Part shown: positions 15,498 through 24,556 of the stretch, in pieces
How the letters are laid out: each line of letters opens with the position of its first letter
Position numbering within the stretch: the first letter of the stretch is position 1
From: a virus
Virus record (IMG/VR): IMGVR_UViG_3300036761_001135
Location: 104,689-168,688 of that record
DNA: 64,000 nt
Strand: one strand, 5' to 3'
The notes under the pieces: generated by a model
Database searches by the model: none
What the model was told of the DNA's origin: nothing
Seen by the model: the letters and a program-made list of their open reading frames with translations, nothing else
Program-made: the position numbers and the translations under genes

Positions 15498-17561
15498 ATG
15501 ACGACCCTCAAGGAAATCTCCATTCCAGAGAATCAACTGAAGCTGCGGTGGCGCGAGCCCTATGTGACGGACGGCACCAACAAGGCGTTGGCGGTGTTGG
15601 ATCCGGGGGCGTACAGGGGCGGGTACGCACGGGAGACGGACCCGATCAGCACGTCGTTCCGCATTACGGCGGAGGGCGAGCAGGACAATTCTTTCTTGTG
15701 GGTGGACAAGGCCACGGGGACGGCGTTGTCGATACTGTACGGCACGGACGTGCTGGTCGATATGGCACCGCAGTTCTCCGGGCCTGGAGGCACGTTGCCG
15801 AGCGCGCAGACTTGGTACGTCTGGTTGGATTGTTCTTACAGCGTGGGTGTGGCGACCACGGGCAAGTTCTACGTGACGACTACGGCTCCGACCAGCGCGA
15901 ATGCGGTGAAGATCGCTCGCATCAACATGCCGAGCGGGGTGATGAGCATTTTGACCAGCTACATCGACTGGTCCACCTCGTACCGCACGGTGGCGCATGT
16001 GGATCGGCCGCTATTGATCGCGAAGGCCGTGACGAAGTCGGTCTCCACCAACAAGTTCCAACTCTCGGGCAAGGTGTACCTGCCTGCTGGCACGGCCAAC
16101 TGGGCGACGCGGGATTTCTATATCAATCTGCTGGGCGGATTGGGTCTGACCCGTTGGGCCTATGCAGGGGACGACGGGGCGCTGATCTGGGTTAAGAACG
16201 TGTGGGCGGACAGCGGCCTATCGGTGGCGGTTGGATCCGATTCCGAGGGGTTTATTGAAGATCCTTGGATCGAGCTGGACGTCTCGCAGACGACGGATCC
16301 AACTCCTCCGATGTGTTATGTGCGGTACTGGACGCGAGGGACGATGCGCGACCTCGTGTTGGACGATCAGATCAAGTCGGACTGGTTGCCGCACGATCAT
16401 GCGCTTTTGGTATCGACGCGGGCGAAGGCTGGGTATCCGACTTCTCTCACGGCGGGGTCTGCACAGTCGCAGATCGAGGCGTTGCTGACGGCGGTTAATG
16501 AGCGGATTAGCGCGAAAGCACCAGAGTCGGCACCTGCCAGTCCGGTGTTGCTGTGGCGGTCGCACAACATCGCCAGCGACGCTCTGGTGACGGGCACGAC
16601 GATCAGCATCTACTGGGGCACCAACCTGGGCTTTGCGGTCATCGTGGGCGGGTACATCTCAGGGGGCAACGCGGTGCGGGCGCTGGTCAGCCCGGGGGAC
16701 ACGATGGTCCTGCTGCGCCTGCATGGGAACCTGGGGGCGGGGCCGGAGCTGCTGTCGAGTCCGGCGGCGGCGGGGGCCACGAGAGCTTGGAACATCGTGA
16801 CCGACTGGACGGCGGGGCTGTACACGACAGATTTCTTCGGGGCTCCGCTGTTCAAGATGCCTGCGTTGATTGCGGAGATCCTCTTTGTGACCATGGGGAT
16901 TACCCTGGACAGCTCGACGCTGTTGCTCACCAATCATGAGAGCTACATCTCTGGAAATCAGCCGGGCGTTGGTGGTCTGGACACCTACTGCAAGTTGTTC
17001 GAGTCTGCTGGGCTCGTGGTCAAGATGCGTTTGTACTACGGAAGTGGATATTTTTATATCACGTACAACGCGGAGTGGGTGCAGTCATCGGGAGGGTGGT
17101 ATGAAGACGATGATGGCGTAAATGCGATGGCGGTAGGCGTTAGCCTATACGATGGTGGTCCAGCACTGAAGGTCAGGACGAAGCGCAAGGTAAACTTTGG
17201 AGCTGGGTGGACGGATTGGGATTCTGATTTGATGTATGGTGGAGATGTAGATGGATATTGTCGTGTGGCTCCAGTTGTGTCTGGAAATTACAAGGACATA
17301 TGCAAGTGGTGTTTGTCGATTGCACCTGTTGCTGGAGCTGATGGAGTTTCTGCGCTCACGGCAGTTACTTATCATGCTGCGATCCCGACAATTCCAAACC
17401 TTTCCTCTGTAGACGTCATAGATTCATATGGAACATGGGGATTAACACCGACGATTCTTCCAGATAGCATAGATGAGTATGGTCTTATGATTTATGGAAC
17501 TGGAACGAGGCGTGCTGATGTAACGATTTGGTCGCATGGAAACGTGCGTATATTCGAATGA
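15498..17561 (+). CDS. baseplate/tail fibre-like protein
   Basis: 687 residues. The N-terminus (ISIPENQLKLRWREPYVTDG, then LDPGAYRGGY) has the pattern of proteins that plug fibres into the baseplate. The middle has a Pro/Ala linker around 335-345, followed by a second beta-rich domain. The last 200 residues use noticeably more A/T-ending codons than the first 400, suggesting a C-terminal receptor domain acquired separately. Confidence 0.55.
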   Translation: MTTLKEISIPENQLKLRWREPYVTDGTNKALAVLDPGAYRGGYARETDPISTSFRITAEGEQDNSFLWVDKATGTALSILYGTDVLVDMAPQFSGPGGTLPSAQTWYVWLDCSYSVGVATTGKFYVTTTAPTSANAVKIARINMPSGVMSILTSYIDWSTSYRTVAHVDRPLLIAKAVTKSVSTNKFQLSGKVYLPAGTANWATRDFYINLLGGLGLTRWAYAGDDGALIWVKNVWADSGLSVAVGSDSEGFIEDPWIELDVSQTTDPTPPMCYVRYWTRGTMRDLVLDDQIKSDWLPHDHALLVSTRAKAGYPTSLTAGSAQSQIEALLTAVNERISAKAPESAPASPVLLWRSHNIASDALVTGTTISIYWGTNLGFAVIVGGYISGGNAVRALVSPGDTMVLLRLHGNLGAGPELLSSPAAAGATRAWNIVTDWTAGLYTTDFFGAPLFKMPALIAEILFVTMGITLDSSTLLLTNHESYISGNQPGVGGLDTYCKLFESAGLVVKMRLYYGSGYFYITYNAEWVQSSGGWYEDDDGVNAMAVGVSLYDGGPALKVRTKRKVNFGAGWTDWDSDLMYGGDVDGYCRVAPVVSGNYKDICKWCLSIAPVAGADGVSALTAVTYHAAIPTIPNLSSVDVIDSYGTWGLTPTILPDSIDEYGLMIYGTGTRRADVTIWSHGNVRIFE

Positions 17562-17571
17562 GAGGTGATCC

Positions 17572-17937
17572 ATGTTCATGAGCAGATTAACTGCAAATAG
17601 TATTACTGCGAAGTGCATGGCGTGTGAAACGTGGAGCGATTATGCACTATCGGATCTGAAGGCGGCAAATCGGTCGGTGTCGTTTCCAACCTGTCCGTCG
17701 TGTCAGAAGTCTACGATGCAGGTGAATGTCATCCCTGGTCCGATCACAAAATCCGGCGATCCGGCGCTATCTCAGTCGTGGATCAAGGCGTTGCACCGAC
17801 AGCTCATCGTTGCGGGTCATACGGCAGATATCTACAGCGCGGAGAAGGTGGCCTTAAACGCCCATGAGGGTGCTGTCGAATGGCCGACTGGCGATGCTGT
17901 GGTGGATTTCGTCGTGACGCCAGTGAGCGAGCCATAG
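17572..17937 (+). CDS. small zinc-ribbon protein
   Basis: 121 residues. A CxxC pair at CMAC (15-18) and another at CPSC (41-44) make a zinc ribbon, followed by a mixed domain ending VVDFVVTPVSEP. Codon use is A/T-richer at the 5' end, like the end of the preceding gene. No known family is recognised; between baseplate-type genes it may be an assembly factor or minor structural protein. Confidence 0.5.
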   Translation: MFMSRLTANSITAKCMACETWSDYALSDLKAANRSVSFPTCPSCQKSTMQVNVIPGPITKSGDPALSQSWIKALHRQLIVAGHTADIYSAEKVALNAHEGAVEWPTGDAVVDFVVTPVSEP

Positions 17938-17940
17938 AGG

Positions 17941-17954
17941 CGAACCCGGGTTCG
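17941..17954. repeat. dispersed palindrome copy 3 (CGAACCCGGGTTCG)
   Basis: In the 31-base gap between the zinc-ribbon gene and the baseplate gene, just upstream of the start region of the latter. Core CCCGGG. Confidence 0.75.
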
Positions 17955-17968
17955 CGTGCAGGTGCAGA

Positions 17969-20389
17969 ATGACGGACGATCCAGGAAGCGGATTCTTTGG
18001 CAAGGGATATTGGGGGCGGCGTGTGCTGTGGGAGAACGTCCCTGTGCAGCATCGCAACCTCGACGTAGACGGATACCTTCAGCGGCTTTTGCAGGCGTAT
18101 GGGGACACATTGGAGTCGTTCATCGCGCAGATCGCGGCGCTCCCGTTTCAGCGAGATCCATTTGATGCCAGGGCGGAAGAAAACCAAGAAGAGTGGTTTT
18201 ACGTCACGGCCGCAGAGCGCTACACGGACCCGGTGCGAGGGGCGGTGACGCGTTTGATTGGAGAGCGAGATCCGTCGGAGAGTCCGGGCGCGGAGAATCC
18301 TTCCATGCCGGGACCGTCGGAGCGATATCCGTGGGATCCATACGAGCCGATACAGCGGATTGCCAGATGGTGGAAGTCCATCATTCCGACTGTGGACGAG
18401 GCGACTGGGACAGAGGATCCGACCGAGTACGCGGTGGCGATGGTGCGGGCTCGCAACTTCGACGCTGGAGATCTGTACGACGTAGATCGGTCCATTGGGA
18501 ACGAGGTATGGGTGGAGGGTGGCGACCTGACGTTGCCGATGTCCTTGCCCGCTGGCTGGCTCGTGTATGGCCCAACGATGCCGGGTGTGCCTGTGGGGTT
18601 AGGGGACGGAACTGGGACGCCATCTGTGGCCATCCCTGGGCTTCACACGCGGTTTGAGCATGGGGACGGCACGGTGGCTGGCGCGTGTGTAGTGCTGGAC
18701 GTGCCGACTCCGACTGTTTTGAGGCTGTACGACAAGCCTGATGCGCCTGCGACGCTTGAGACCGGGGTGTTGTACCGCGAGGATCCGTTGGTTCCTGGAT
18801 CGCTGGATCTTGTGAATCCGCTTGGTACGGTGGACTACTTCGGCGGCACGGTGGCCATTGATTTGTCGTCTCTTGTTTTGGCGTCGCACATACAGGGTGT
18901 CATTCGGGCGTTCTGGCAGGCGCGAGGGGTTTACTTGAGGTTTCTTCCTCCTCGCGTGTTGGACGTGCTTGCCAAGGACTACGGCTTTGAGAACGACCGG
19001 AACGATCCCGAGGACAGGCAGCGGGTGGCGATTGCGCATTTGCACCAATATTACGGTGTGAAAGGCGCGCAAGAAGCGTATCGAATTCGTGGAGAAATCA
19101 GCCTGTTCAAGGTCGAGGTGCAATCCTTGTGGCGCGTCTGCGATGCCGACTTGATCCTGGCGCTGCCAGAGGAGCACAGGTTTGAGTATGGCGGTCTGTT
19201 TTATTCGGATTTGACCCCGGTCATGCTGACCTTTGACGACATCGTGGCGGACGAGGAATACTACGATCCTGACGCGGCGGATTGGGTGACACTGCTGGAC
19301 CGCGCGTTGCTGTATCAGTCCGATTCTTTCACGAGTGGCATGTCGCCGGCGTTGGCCTATGCAGTGGACGTGACGCAGGGGTATGAAGGGCCTGTGTCGT
19401 CTACGAATCCGGCTTTACGTGGCGCGGCCACGGTGGATAGCAGTACGCCATTGACGGCGGCCGAGGCGTTGGCGATGGGATTGCCAGGTGGCCATCGCGT
19501 GGTTGTTAGGATGTTGCGCTGCCAGGCGGACGCCTTCAACTTTCGCAAGACGGCCTTCGGGCTGACGGAATATGACGCGTCGGAGTCTGAGCCACCGCTG
19601 TTGTCGGACCCAGTTTTTTGGATCGACCGAGAGGAGATTCCGTGGACGTTTGACGTGGCGGGATCGACACCGGAAGAGGACATCGGCCTTTGGACGATCA
19701 TCATCGGCGTTGGGCTGGACGGGTCTGGGGATCCGCTTCCTGGTCCCGTGGTAGGCGGTGACGTGGCGGTGCGCTACGCGCCTGGAATGTCGATTAGTTG
19801 TTGTTGGTGCCCGAGCTATCGAGTGCGCGTGAGAATCGAGCCGTGGGAGGCACCAGACGGGACGTTCCCGGCCTACGCGCATTACGAGACGGACGCGGCG
19901 ATGCAGGCGGCGGTAGATCGTCTCAAGGGAAAGATTCTCGACCAGCTTTTGCCGATCCATGTGCGCGTGGCCGAGTGGGTTGTCACCACTGAGTGGTCGG
20001 TGTTCATGGGTGGAATTCATGGCGGTGTGACGAGAACGTGGGACATCGTTGGCGAGTTTGCTGGGATGTCTGCTCGTGACGTGGTGCGTGTGACGTTGGA
20101 GCAGCGTGGGGATTTGTTGGCGGTTGGAAAGACGCAGGAGATCTGGGCGCATATGTTACCGGCTGACGTGGCGTTGGTTCCTGCCGTGAATACTGGTTCT
20201 GTGCAGAGTGGGTACGCCGATCCAGACACTTGGTATCCGGTGGCAGGCTGGGAAGATGTGGATGTCACGGATTCGGTGGCTAGCTCGCCTGCGGATCATG
20301 ATTTGCGGTTGAAGGCGAGCGCGGATGGGAGCGTAACCTACGGTGACGTTCGGTGGACATTCCGAGTGACACATAGCACGCTGGGTTAG
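17969..20389 (+). CDS. baseplate wedge / tail protein I-like
   Basis: 806 residues. Around residues 315-335 the sequence LRFLPPRVLDVLAKDYGFEN, followed by NDPEDRQR and a helical stretch with HLHQYYGVKGAQEAYRIRG, has the character of P2 gpI/T4 gp6-type baseplate proteins, which position the wedge around the hub. The C-terminal half contains beta domains and a CCWCPSY cysteine cluster. It is followed at once by a tube/hub protein. Assignment rests on pattern and context. Confidence 0.55.
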   Translation: MTDDPGSGFFGKGYWGRRVLWENVPVQHRNLDVDGYLQRLLQAYGDTLESFIAQIAALPFQRDPFDARAEENQEEWFYVTAAERYTDPVRGAVTRLIGERDPSESPGAENPSMPGPSERYPWDPYEPIQRIARWWKSIIPTVDEATGTEDPTEYAVAMVRARNFDAGDLYDVDRSIGNEVWVEGGDLTLPMSLPAGWLVYGPTMPGVPVGLGDGTGTPSVAIPGLHTRFEHGDGTVAGACVVLDVPTPTVLRLYDKPDAPATLETGVLYREDPLVPGSLDLVNPLGTVDYFGGTVAIDLSSLVLASHIQGVIRAFWQARGVYLRFLPPRVLDVLAKDYGFENDRNDPEDRQRVAIAHLHQYYGVKGAQEAYRIRGEISLFKVEVQSLWRVCDADLILALPEEHRFEYGGLFYSDLTPVMLTFDDIVADEEYYDPDAADWVTLLDRALLYQSDSFTSGMSPALAYAVDVTQGYEGPVSSTNPALRGAATVDSSTPLTAAEALAMGLPGGHRVVVRMLRCQADAFNFRKTAFGLTEYDASESEPPLLSDPVFWIDREEIPWTFDVAGSTPEEDIGLWTIIIGVGLDGSGDPLPGPVVGGDVAVRYAPGMSISCCWCPSYRVRVRIEPWEAPDGTFPAYAHYETDAAMQAAVDRLKGKILDQLLPIHVRVAEWVVTTEWSVFMGGIHGGVTRTWDIVGEFAGMSARDVVRVTLEQRGDLLAVGKTQEIWAHMLPADVALVPAVNTGSVQSGYADPDTWYPVAGWEDVDVTDSVASSPADHDLRLKASADGSVTYGDVRWTFRVTHSTLG

Positions 20390-20404
20390 ATAGAGGAGGT
20401 TGGC

Positions 20405-21235
20405 ATGGCGTTCGGGTTCATCGGCAAGCTCACTGAAGCAATCATGAACGGGCCGGAGGGCGCGGACAGCGCGAGCATGTCGATCTTGGGGATCGATTCG
20501 ACTGACCCAAAGGGCAGCACGGTGATTTTGCCGGAGCGGACGTTTCAGTTCTGGCCGGAGAGCATCCAAGACAGCATCGAGATCGGGTGGCAGTTCAAGG
20601 ACATTCCGGGCGGCTCGCATGCTCTGGCGCAATGGGGAAGTAACAACGGTCGCACGATCAGCTTTGAGGTACGGTTGCACCGTTTCATGAAGCCGGTGGA
20701 CGACCGCACCATCTTTGAGAAGATTATGGACCCGATTGGGCTGACGACGCCTGGCCAGCAGTATCTGAAGGACATGCGTCCGCACAACGTGGATATCGAA
20801 TCTGAAATCCGCTACCTGAGAGCGTTCTGCTACCCGAGCTACGCTGTGGACAATGTGTCCGGTAGCACGGTTTCGTATTCACCTCCGGTGGCTATGCTGT
20901 GCGTGCCTGGAGTTGGTCTGAACGAGTTGGGAAGCCACACCATCATGGCCGTGATGACGGGCTGTGATGTTACCTACAATCTGTTGTTTCCAAATGGGAA
21001 GCCGCGCAACGCTACGGTAGCGCTCACGTTCAAGCAGATCGTCCAGAAGGCTGATGTTGGCGTGATGTGGAGGGGGATTGGCAAGGACGCGGCCATCAAT
21101 GGGTACAAGCACCGCATTCCAGACATCGGCTACAATGTAAATGCCTACACGGCGGGCAATGCCAAGAGTGCCAAGGAGCCCTGGACGGGCGCTGGAGGCG
21201 TGCTCAACAAGATTGACACGAAGGGGACGACCTGA
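20405..21235 (+). CDS. contractile-injection tube / baseplate hub protein
   Basis: 276 residues, start after GAGGAGG. The core matches the CIS-tube/LysM-type hub pattern: LPERTFQFWPESIQDSIEIG, then FKDIPGGSHALAQWGSNNGR and TISFEVRLHRF (a statement that the tube domain folds like the tail tube). A second similar half holds PPVAMLCVPGVGLN and VTYNLLFPNGKPRNATVALTF. Such proteins cap the tail tube at the baseplate in contractile phages and PVC/R-type particles, and this is the best evidence here for a contractile tail. Confidence 0.7.
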   Translation: MAFGFIGKLTEAIMNGPEGADSASMSILGIDSTDPKGSTVILPERTFQFWPESIQDSIEIGWQFKDIPGGSHALAQWGSNNGRTISFEVRLHRFMKPVDDRTIFEKIMDPIGLTTPGQQYLKDMRPHNVDIESEIRYLRAFCYPSYAVDNVSGSTVSYSPPVAMLCVPGVGLNELGSHTIMAVMTGCDVTYNLLFPNGKPRNATVALTFKQIVQKADVGVMWRGIGKDAAINGYKHRIPDIGYNVNAYTAGNAKSAKEPWTGAGGVLNKIDTKGTT

Positions 21236-21480
21236 TGGGCATCAAGGCACAGCCGACGCAGTCTACCCACGCGAACTCGGGTTCGTCTATGCCTCCAATA
21301 TCGCCGGACGCGCATGCGCTCACGATGGAGGACGCGCTGGTCATGGTGATCTTCCCGCAGGCGACGTGGGATGCTGTTTTGCAGTTGGCGAAGGAGTTGA
21401 ACGTCGCGCCGGCCGAGGCGTTAGGTGCGGCGATCAAGCTGCTTCGGGCGCGTGTAGACGAGGAGACGAGTCACGGATGA
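21235..21480 (+). CDS. small protein with RHH-like C-terminus
   Basis: 81 residues; the ATG overlaps the TGA of the hub gene. Residues 33-75 (VMVIFPQATWDAVLQLAKEL...) have the strand-helix-helix spacing of ribbon-helix-helix proteins, so it could bind DNA, but the match is loose. A copy of the dispersed palindrome (21272-21285) lies within its first 20 codons, encoding HANSGSS. It may be an ordinary tail accessory protein. Confidence 0.4.
   Translation: MGIKAQPTQSTHANSGSSMPPISPDAHALTMEDALVMVIFPQATWDAVLQLAKELNVAPAEALGAAIKLLRARVDEETSHG
21272..21285. repeat. dispersed palindrome copy 4 (CGAACTCGGGTTCG), intragenic
   Basis: Variant with T at core position 1 but intact GAAC-N4-GTTC; lies in the 5' coding part of the RHH-like gene. 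Confidence 0.65.
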
Positions 21481-21537
21481 TGGTGACGCACCGCTGGACC
21501 GTGACCAGGCGTCGCGGTCGGGCAGGAAGAGGGCCGC

Positions 21538-21957
21538 GTGGTTGCAGTTGCTCGCTTTGGGTTTGGCGCTAGCTCCGAGACCGTTCATGTGGCGTGTCTC
21601 TCGACCGACGCTGTGGGGGACGTGGTGGCGCTACGGGACACGGCGACGGTGACGGGGCGCTGGCGTGTGCAGCGGGCGGATCCGATGGACAACAATCGCA
21701 TGCCGGGGATCGGCGTGCTTCTGCGCAAGGTGACGCCTACGACGGGGATCATGCAAAGGGTGGGTCATATTCGGGGTATCTATTCGGGGCTGGTCGCGCC
21801 GCGTCCGGTCTGGGTGGGGGTCGATGGGAGACCGACACAGACGATTCCGGCACCGACAGGGGGGCCTGTGATCATCCAGCGTTTGGGCCTGCCCGTGGAC
21901 GGAGATGTGCTATTCTTGACGGGAGAAGTTGGGCAGTTGACGCAGAGGATTCCGTAG
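21538..21957 (+). CDS. beta-rich tail-associated hypothetical protein
   Basis: 139 residues from GTG 21538; no ATG is available before it. Alternating hydrophobic strands with no recognisable motif. Between the previous stop and this start a 30-codon frame (21480-21572) begins at an ATG overlapping TGA and may couple translation. Neighbours place it in the tail module. Start position is uncertain. Confidence 0.5.
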   Translation: MVAVARFGFGASSETVHVACLSTDAVGDVVALRDTATVTGRWRVQRADPMDNNRMPGIGVLLRKVTPTTGIMQRVGHIRGIYSGLVAPRPVWVGVDGRPTQTIPAPTGGPVIIQRLGLPVDGDVLFLTGEVGQLTQRIP

Positions 21958-22013
21958 GTGGAGACAGGCGTGCAGGCGATGGTTTCAGTTCATTTGTCGC
22001 GTCGTTGTATATG

Positions 22014-22042
22014 TTGATTGGCACTGGACATGGCGGTATTAT
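22014..22042 (+). promoter_or_regulatory. sigma70-like promoter
   Basis: TTGATT (22014-22019), 17-base spacer, TATTAT (22037-22042), in an A/T-rich 130-base gap between genes. It would drive the 22089 gene and the following operon. Confidence 0.6.
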
Positions 22043-22088
22043 TAAACGCGGGTGTTGAGTGCTGAGTAAAAAGCTGATGGAGGAAGCG

Positions 22089-22592
22089 ATGCAGAAGAAG
22101 GAAAAGTTAGCGAAGCTGAGCAAGCGGGTGAAGTTATTCCCGACGGTTGACCATGCGAAGACCGATGCGGATCTGGTCGGGCGGGTGAGTGATGTGCTGC
22201 CCGTGCTGGAGCCCACGTTGCCACCGGACGCGGCTGATTTCCCGCCGATAGCGGGTGGGATCGTGGACCATTTGCGTGTGTTGCGTCTGGCCTATGCCCA
22301 GATGGTCGTGGAGAAGTTGCAGTCGCAGCAGACCGCGTACACGCTTTCTTTTGACAGCCAGATCCGGGAGCTGACGCAGCGGAGGACGACGACTTTGATG
22401 CAGTTGATGCAGGAGTTGGCGCGGGCGAAAGAGACGTATCTGGGCGTCCAGCGTGAGATCGAGGGCTTCCATGGGATCGTGTTGGCCGAGTACACGTTCA
22501 ACCCCGATGTTGGGACGTTGAACAGGATCGTGGATCCGTCAAAGAACATGGACGGGGCGTCTGCGGTGACGCAGGCAGAGCACTCGTCGTAG
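22089..22592 (+). CDS. coiled-coil hypothetical protein
   Basis: 167 residues with ATG 22089 (GGAGGA five bases upstream); a GTG at 22059 could extend it. Residues 85-140 form a Gln/Glu/Arg-rich helix (SFDSQIRELTQRRTTTLMQL), likely a coiled coil, flanked by a Pro-rich segment. It follows a promoter and precedes a fibre, so it may be a tail-assembly or structural protein. Confidence 0.5.
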   Translation: MQKKEKLAKLSKRVKLFPTVDHAKTDADLVGRVSDVLPVLEPTLPPDAADFPPIAGGIVDHLRVLRLAYAQMVVEKLQSQQTAYTLSFDSQIRELTQRRTTTLMQLMQELARAKETYLGVQREIEGFHGIVLAEYTFNPDVGTLNRIVDPSKNMDGASAVTQAEHSS

Positions 22593-22631
22593 AGGCAGCG
22601 CGGCGCGTGTCGCCGTCGGAGGAGTCGCACC

Positions 22632-24038
22632 ATGGCAAACATTTACGTTCTGAAGTTGCACGCGGATGGCTACCCGGCAGAATTGGACCCCGCAGGGGTA
22701 GGGGCCGACATCCTACAACTGCCGAGCACCACGTTCGGTGGGGACATCGATCTGGGTGGCAACGAGGTCAAGAACATCTCGTATCCCACCGAGGGCGATT
22801 CGGCGGTCAACAAGAGCTATGTGGATGCGATTGCCTCGGGCCTCACGCCGCATGAGGCGGTCATCGTCAAGACACCTGCCATCCTGACGGATTACGTGTC
22901 GGGCGGCGGCACGGGCGTGGGGCACACCTTGACCGCGCCGGACTTCACCGTCGCGCACAACACCATCGACAGTTTCCTGCTGACCACGATTGGCCAGCGC
23001 GTGTTGGTGTCGATGCAGGGTGGCGACGATGCGACGGCGCACAAGGACAACGGCGTATACACCGTGTCGGCGTTGGCCAACGGCGTAGACGTGGCCTTCC
23101 AGTTGACCCGCGCCACGGACGCGGATCAGGCGGCGGCGGGCGAGATGGCGACTGGCCTGTACGTGTTCGTCACGGACGGCAGCACGCTGAAGAACACGGG
23201 CTGGACCCTCGTGACGCCAGAACCGATCACGATTGAGACCACCGCGCTGAAGTTCGCGCAGTTCAGCGGCGCACCGGGACTCACCTATGACAAGGGTCTC
23301 CATCGCTCGGTCAACAGCGTCTATGTCGAACTCGACGGCAACGCGGATGCGCAGGGCGCAGGTGCTCCCACGGCCTCACGCAAGTCGGGCTTGGAGTTCG
23401 ATGCGGATACGGCGGCGGGCAAGTTGCGGGTGGCCGTGGCGGCCGCCGGTGGTTTGGAGCGCTACCAGACATCGACCTACGGTCTTGCGATCCTCGTGGA
23501 CAACACGGACAGCGATGCCACGTTGGGGCTCACCTCCGACGGTGTGAAGGTGTTGGGTCTGCCCGCCTCGTTCACCATCGACGGGACAGGCGTAGATCCG
23601 TTGGTCACGGCGGACAACCTGACCGAGTTGGTGGACGGCAGCTCGACCACGCTGCATAGCCATCCGGGCGCGGGCGAGTCCGAGCGCGTGGAGTACGACT
23701 TCGTCGCAGATGGGGCCATCGCCCTGGGAGATCCGGTCTACTTGACCTCCGCTGGCAAGGTGTCCAAGGCGCGGGCCGATACCGATGCCAAGGCGTTCGC
23801 GTGCGGCATTGCGCATCTCGGCGGAGCAGATGGGTTTACCTGTCCCGTCGTGATCGATGGCGTGGCAGCGGCGGTGTTCGGCTCGGATCAGACGATGGGC
23901 GACCGCTGGTACGTCGCGGCCACAGGCGGCTTGACCAAGGTCGTGCCGGGCGCTGGCAAGCACGTCATGCAGATGGGCTTCACCTGTGCGGTGCGCAGTC
24001 TACTTTTGCAGAAGCAATACATCGGCAAGAAGGTATGA
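22632..24038 (+). CDS. tail fibre-like protein with NKSYVD module
   Basis: 468 residues, start after GGAGGAG. Residues 55-70 contain the fibre signature GDSAVNKSYVDAIASGL, equivalent to ATKGYVDS of the 4110 fibre. The C-terminal 110 residues (VEYDFVADGAIALGDPVYLT...) resemble DUF2190-type capsid/fibre decoration domains that replace pieces of phage surface proteins. Probably a second, independent fibre or decoration gene. Confidence 0.65.
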   Translation: MANIYVLKLHADGYPAELDPAGVGADILQLPSTTFGGDIDLGGNEVKNISYPTEGDSAVNKSYVDAIASGLTPHEAVIVKTPAILTDYVSGGGTGVGHTLTAPDFTVAHNTIDSFLLTTIGQRVLVSMQGGDDATAHKDNGVYTVSALANGVDVAFQLTRATDADQAAAGEMATGLYVFVTDGSTLKNTGWTLVTPEPITIETTALKFAQFSGAPGLTYDKGLHRSVNSVYVELDGNADAQGAGAPTASRKSGLEFDADTAAGKLRVAVAAAGGLERYQTSTYGLAILVDNTDSDATLGLTSDGVKVLGLPASFTIDGTGVDPLVTADNLTELVDGSSTTLHSHPGAGESERVEYDFVADGAIALGDPVYLTSAGKVSKARADTDAKAFACGIAHLGGADGFTCPVVIDGVAAAVFGSDQTMGDRWYVAATGGLTKVVPGAGKHVMQMGFTCAVRSLLLQKQYIGKKV

Positions 24039-24054
24039 TTCAGCATAGTTACGC

Positions 24055-24096
24055 ATGACAGGAAAGCGTAACCAACTCAGTACATCCGCACGTTGA
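24055..24096 (+). pseudogene. 13-codon leader frame of the small HTH cassette
   Basis: ATG 24055 opens MTGKRNQLS... and stops at TGA 24094-24096, which overlaps the ATG of the next frame (TGATG). Joined by a frameshift, the two would read as one HTH protein beginning MTGKRNQLS. Either the gene is a broken remnant or the two pieces are coupled. Confidence 0.35.
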
Positions 24097-24206
24097 TGGC
24101 GCAGGGCACGCATTCCGCGAGCGACCTGGCAAAGATATTCTGTGTCTCGCCGATGACTGTGTATAATGTCCTCCAGCGGCGAACGCATGCGCACGTCACC
24201 GACTAG
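24096..24206 (+). CDS. tiny helix-turn-helix protein or remnant
   Basis: 36 residues: SASDLAKIFCVSPMTVYNVL is a clear resolvase/NUMOD-type helix-turn-helix, and the tail RRTHAHV matches the end of HTH units found beside HNH endonucleases. The reading frame remains open upstream as far as a TAA at about 24069, giving QYIRTLMAQGTHS before the HTH. No endonuclease follows. Most likely the relic of an HTH-bearing selfish gene, but a functional micro-protein is possible. Confidence 0.4.
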   Translation: MAQGTHSASDLAKIFCVSPMTVYNVLQRRTHAHVTD

Positions 24207-24214
24207 GAGGCATC

Positions 24215-24556
24215 GTGGCCAAGGATCGCGTCCAGCCTCTCAAGCTTGAAGATCCCGAAACCGGGGGCGTCGAGACGGACTTTGGGCCGACCTCGACGGA
24301 CCCGAGCGAGGATTACCTTGACGCGCACGGGCTCACCATCCAGAGCACGACGTCCGACGATGAGGACGTGTGGATAGGGCGGGACGACGCGACCGACGAC
24401 ATGGTTTTCACGGACAAGGTGGCGGGGGGACCGTACACGCTGACCCAGTTGTTGGAGGGGGAGAACACGTTTGATCCGGGCATCTTGATCATTACGACAT
24501 GGGGCGGACTGGTGTACAACAATCAAGGCCGGTTCATCGTGAAGAAGGAGCCATAA
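24215..24556 (+). CDS. small acidic structural-type protein
   Basis: 113 residues, GTG start with AGGAGG six bases upstream. Acidic N-terminal half (DPETGG, SDDEDVWIGRDDATDD) and a beta-like C-terminus ending KKEP. The stop TAA overlaps the next ATG. Typical of short proteins that precede fibre subunits in phages; no family recognised. Confidence 0.5.
   Translation: MAKDRVQPLKLEDPETGGVETDFGPTSTDPSEDYLDAHGLTIQSTTSDDEDVWIGRDDATDDMVFTDKVAGGPYTLTQLLEGENTFDPGILIITTWGGLVYNNQGRFIVKKEP

Noticed and set aside
21480-21572. 30-codon frame overlapping the TGA of the RHH-like gene
   Set aside because: Starts with an overlapping ATG but is Arg-rich with no conservation evidence and is largely covered by the next gene; mentioned only as a possible coupling leader.
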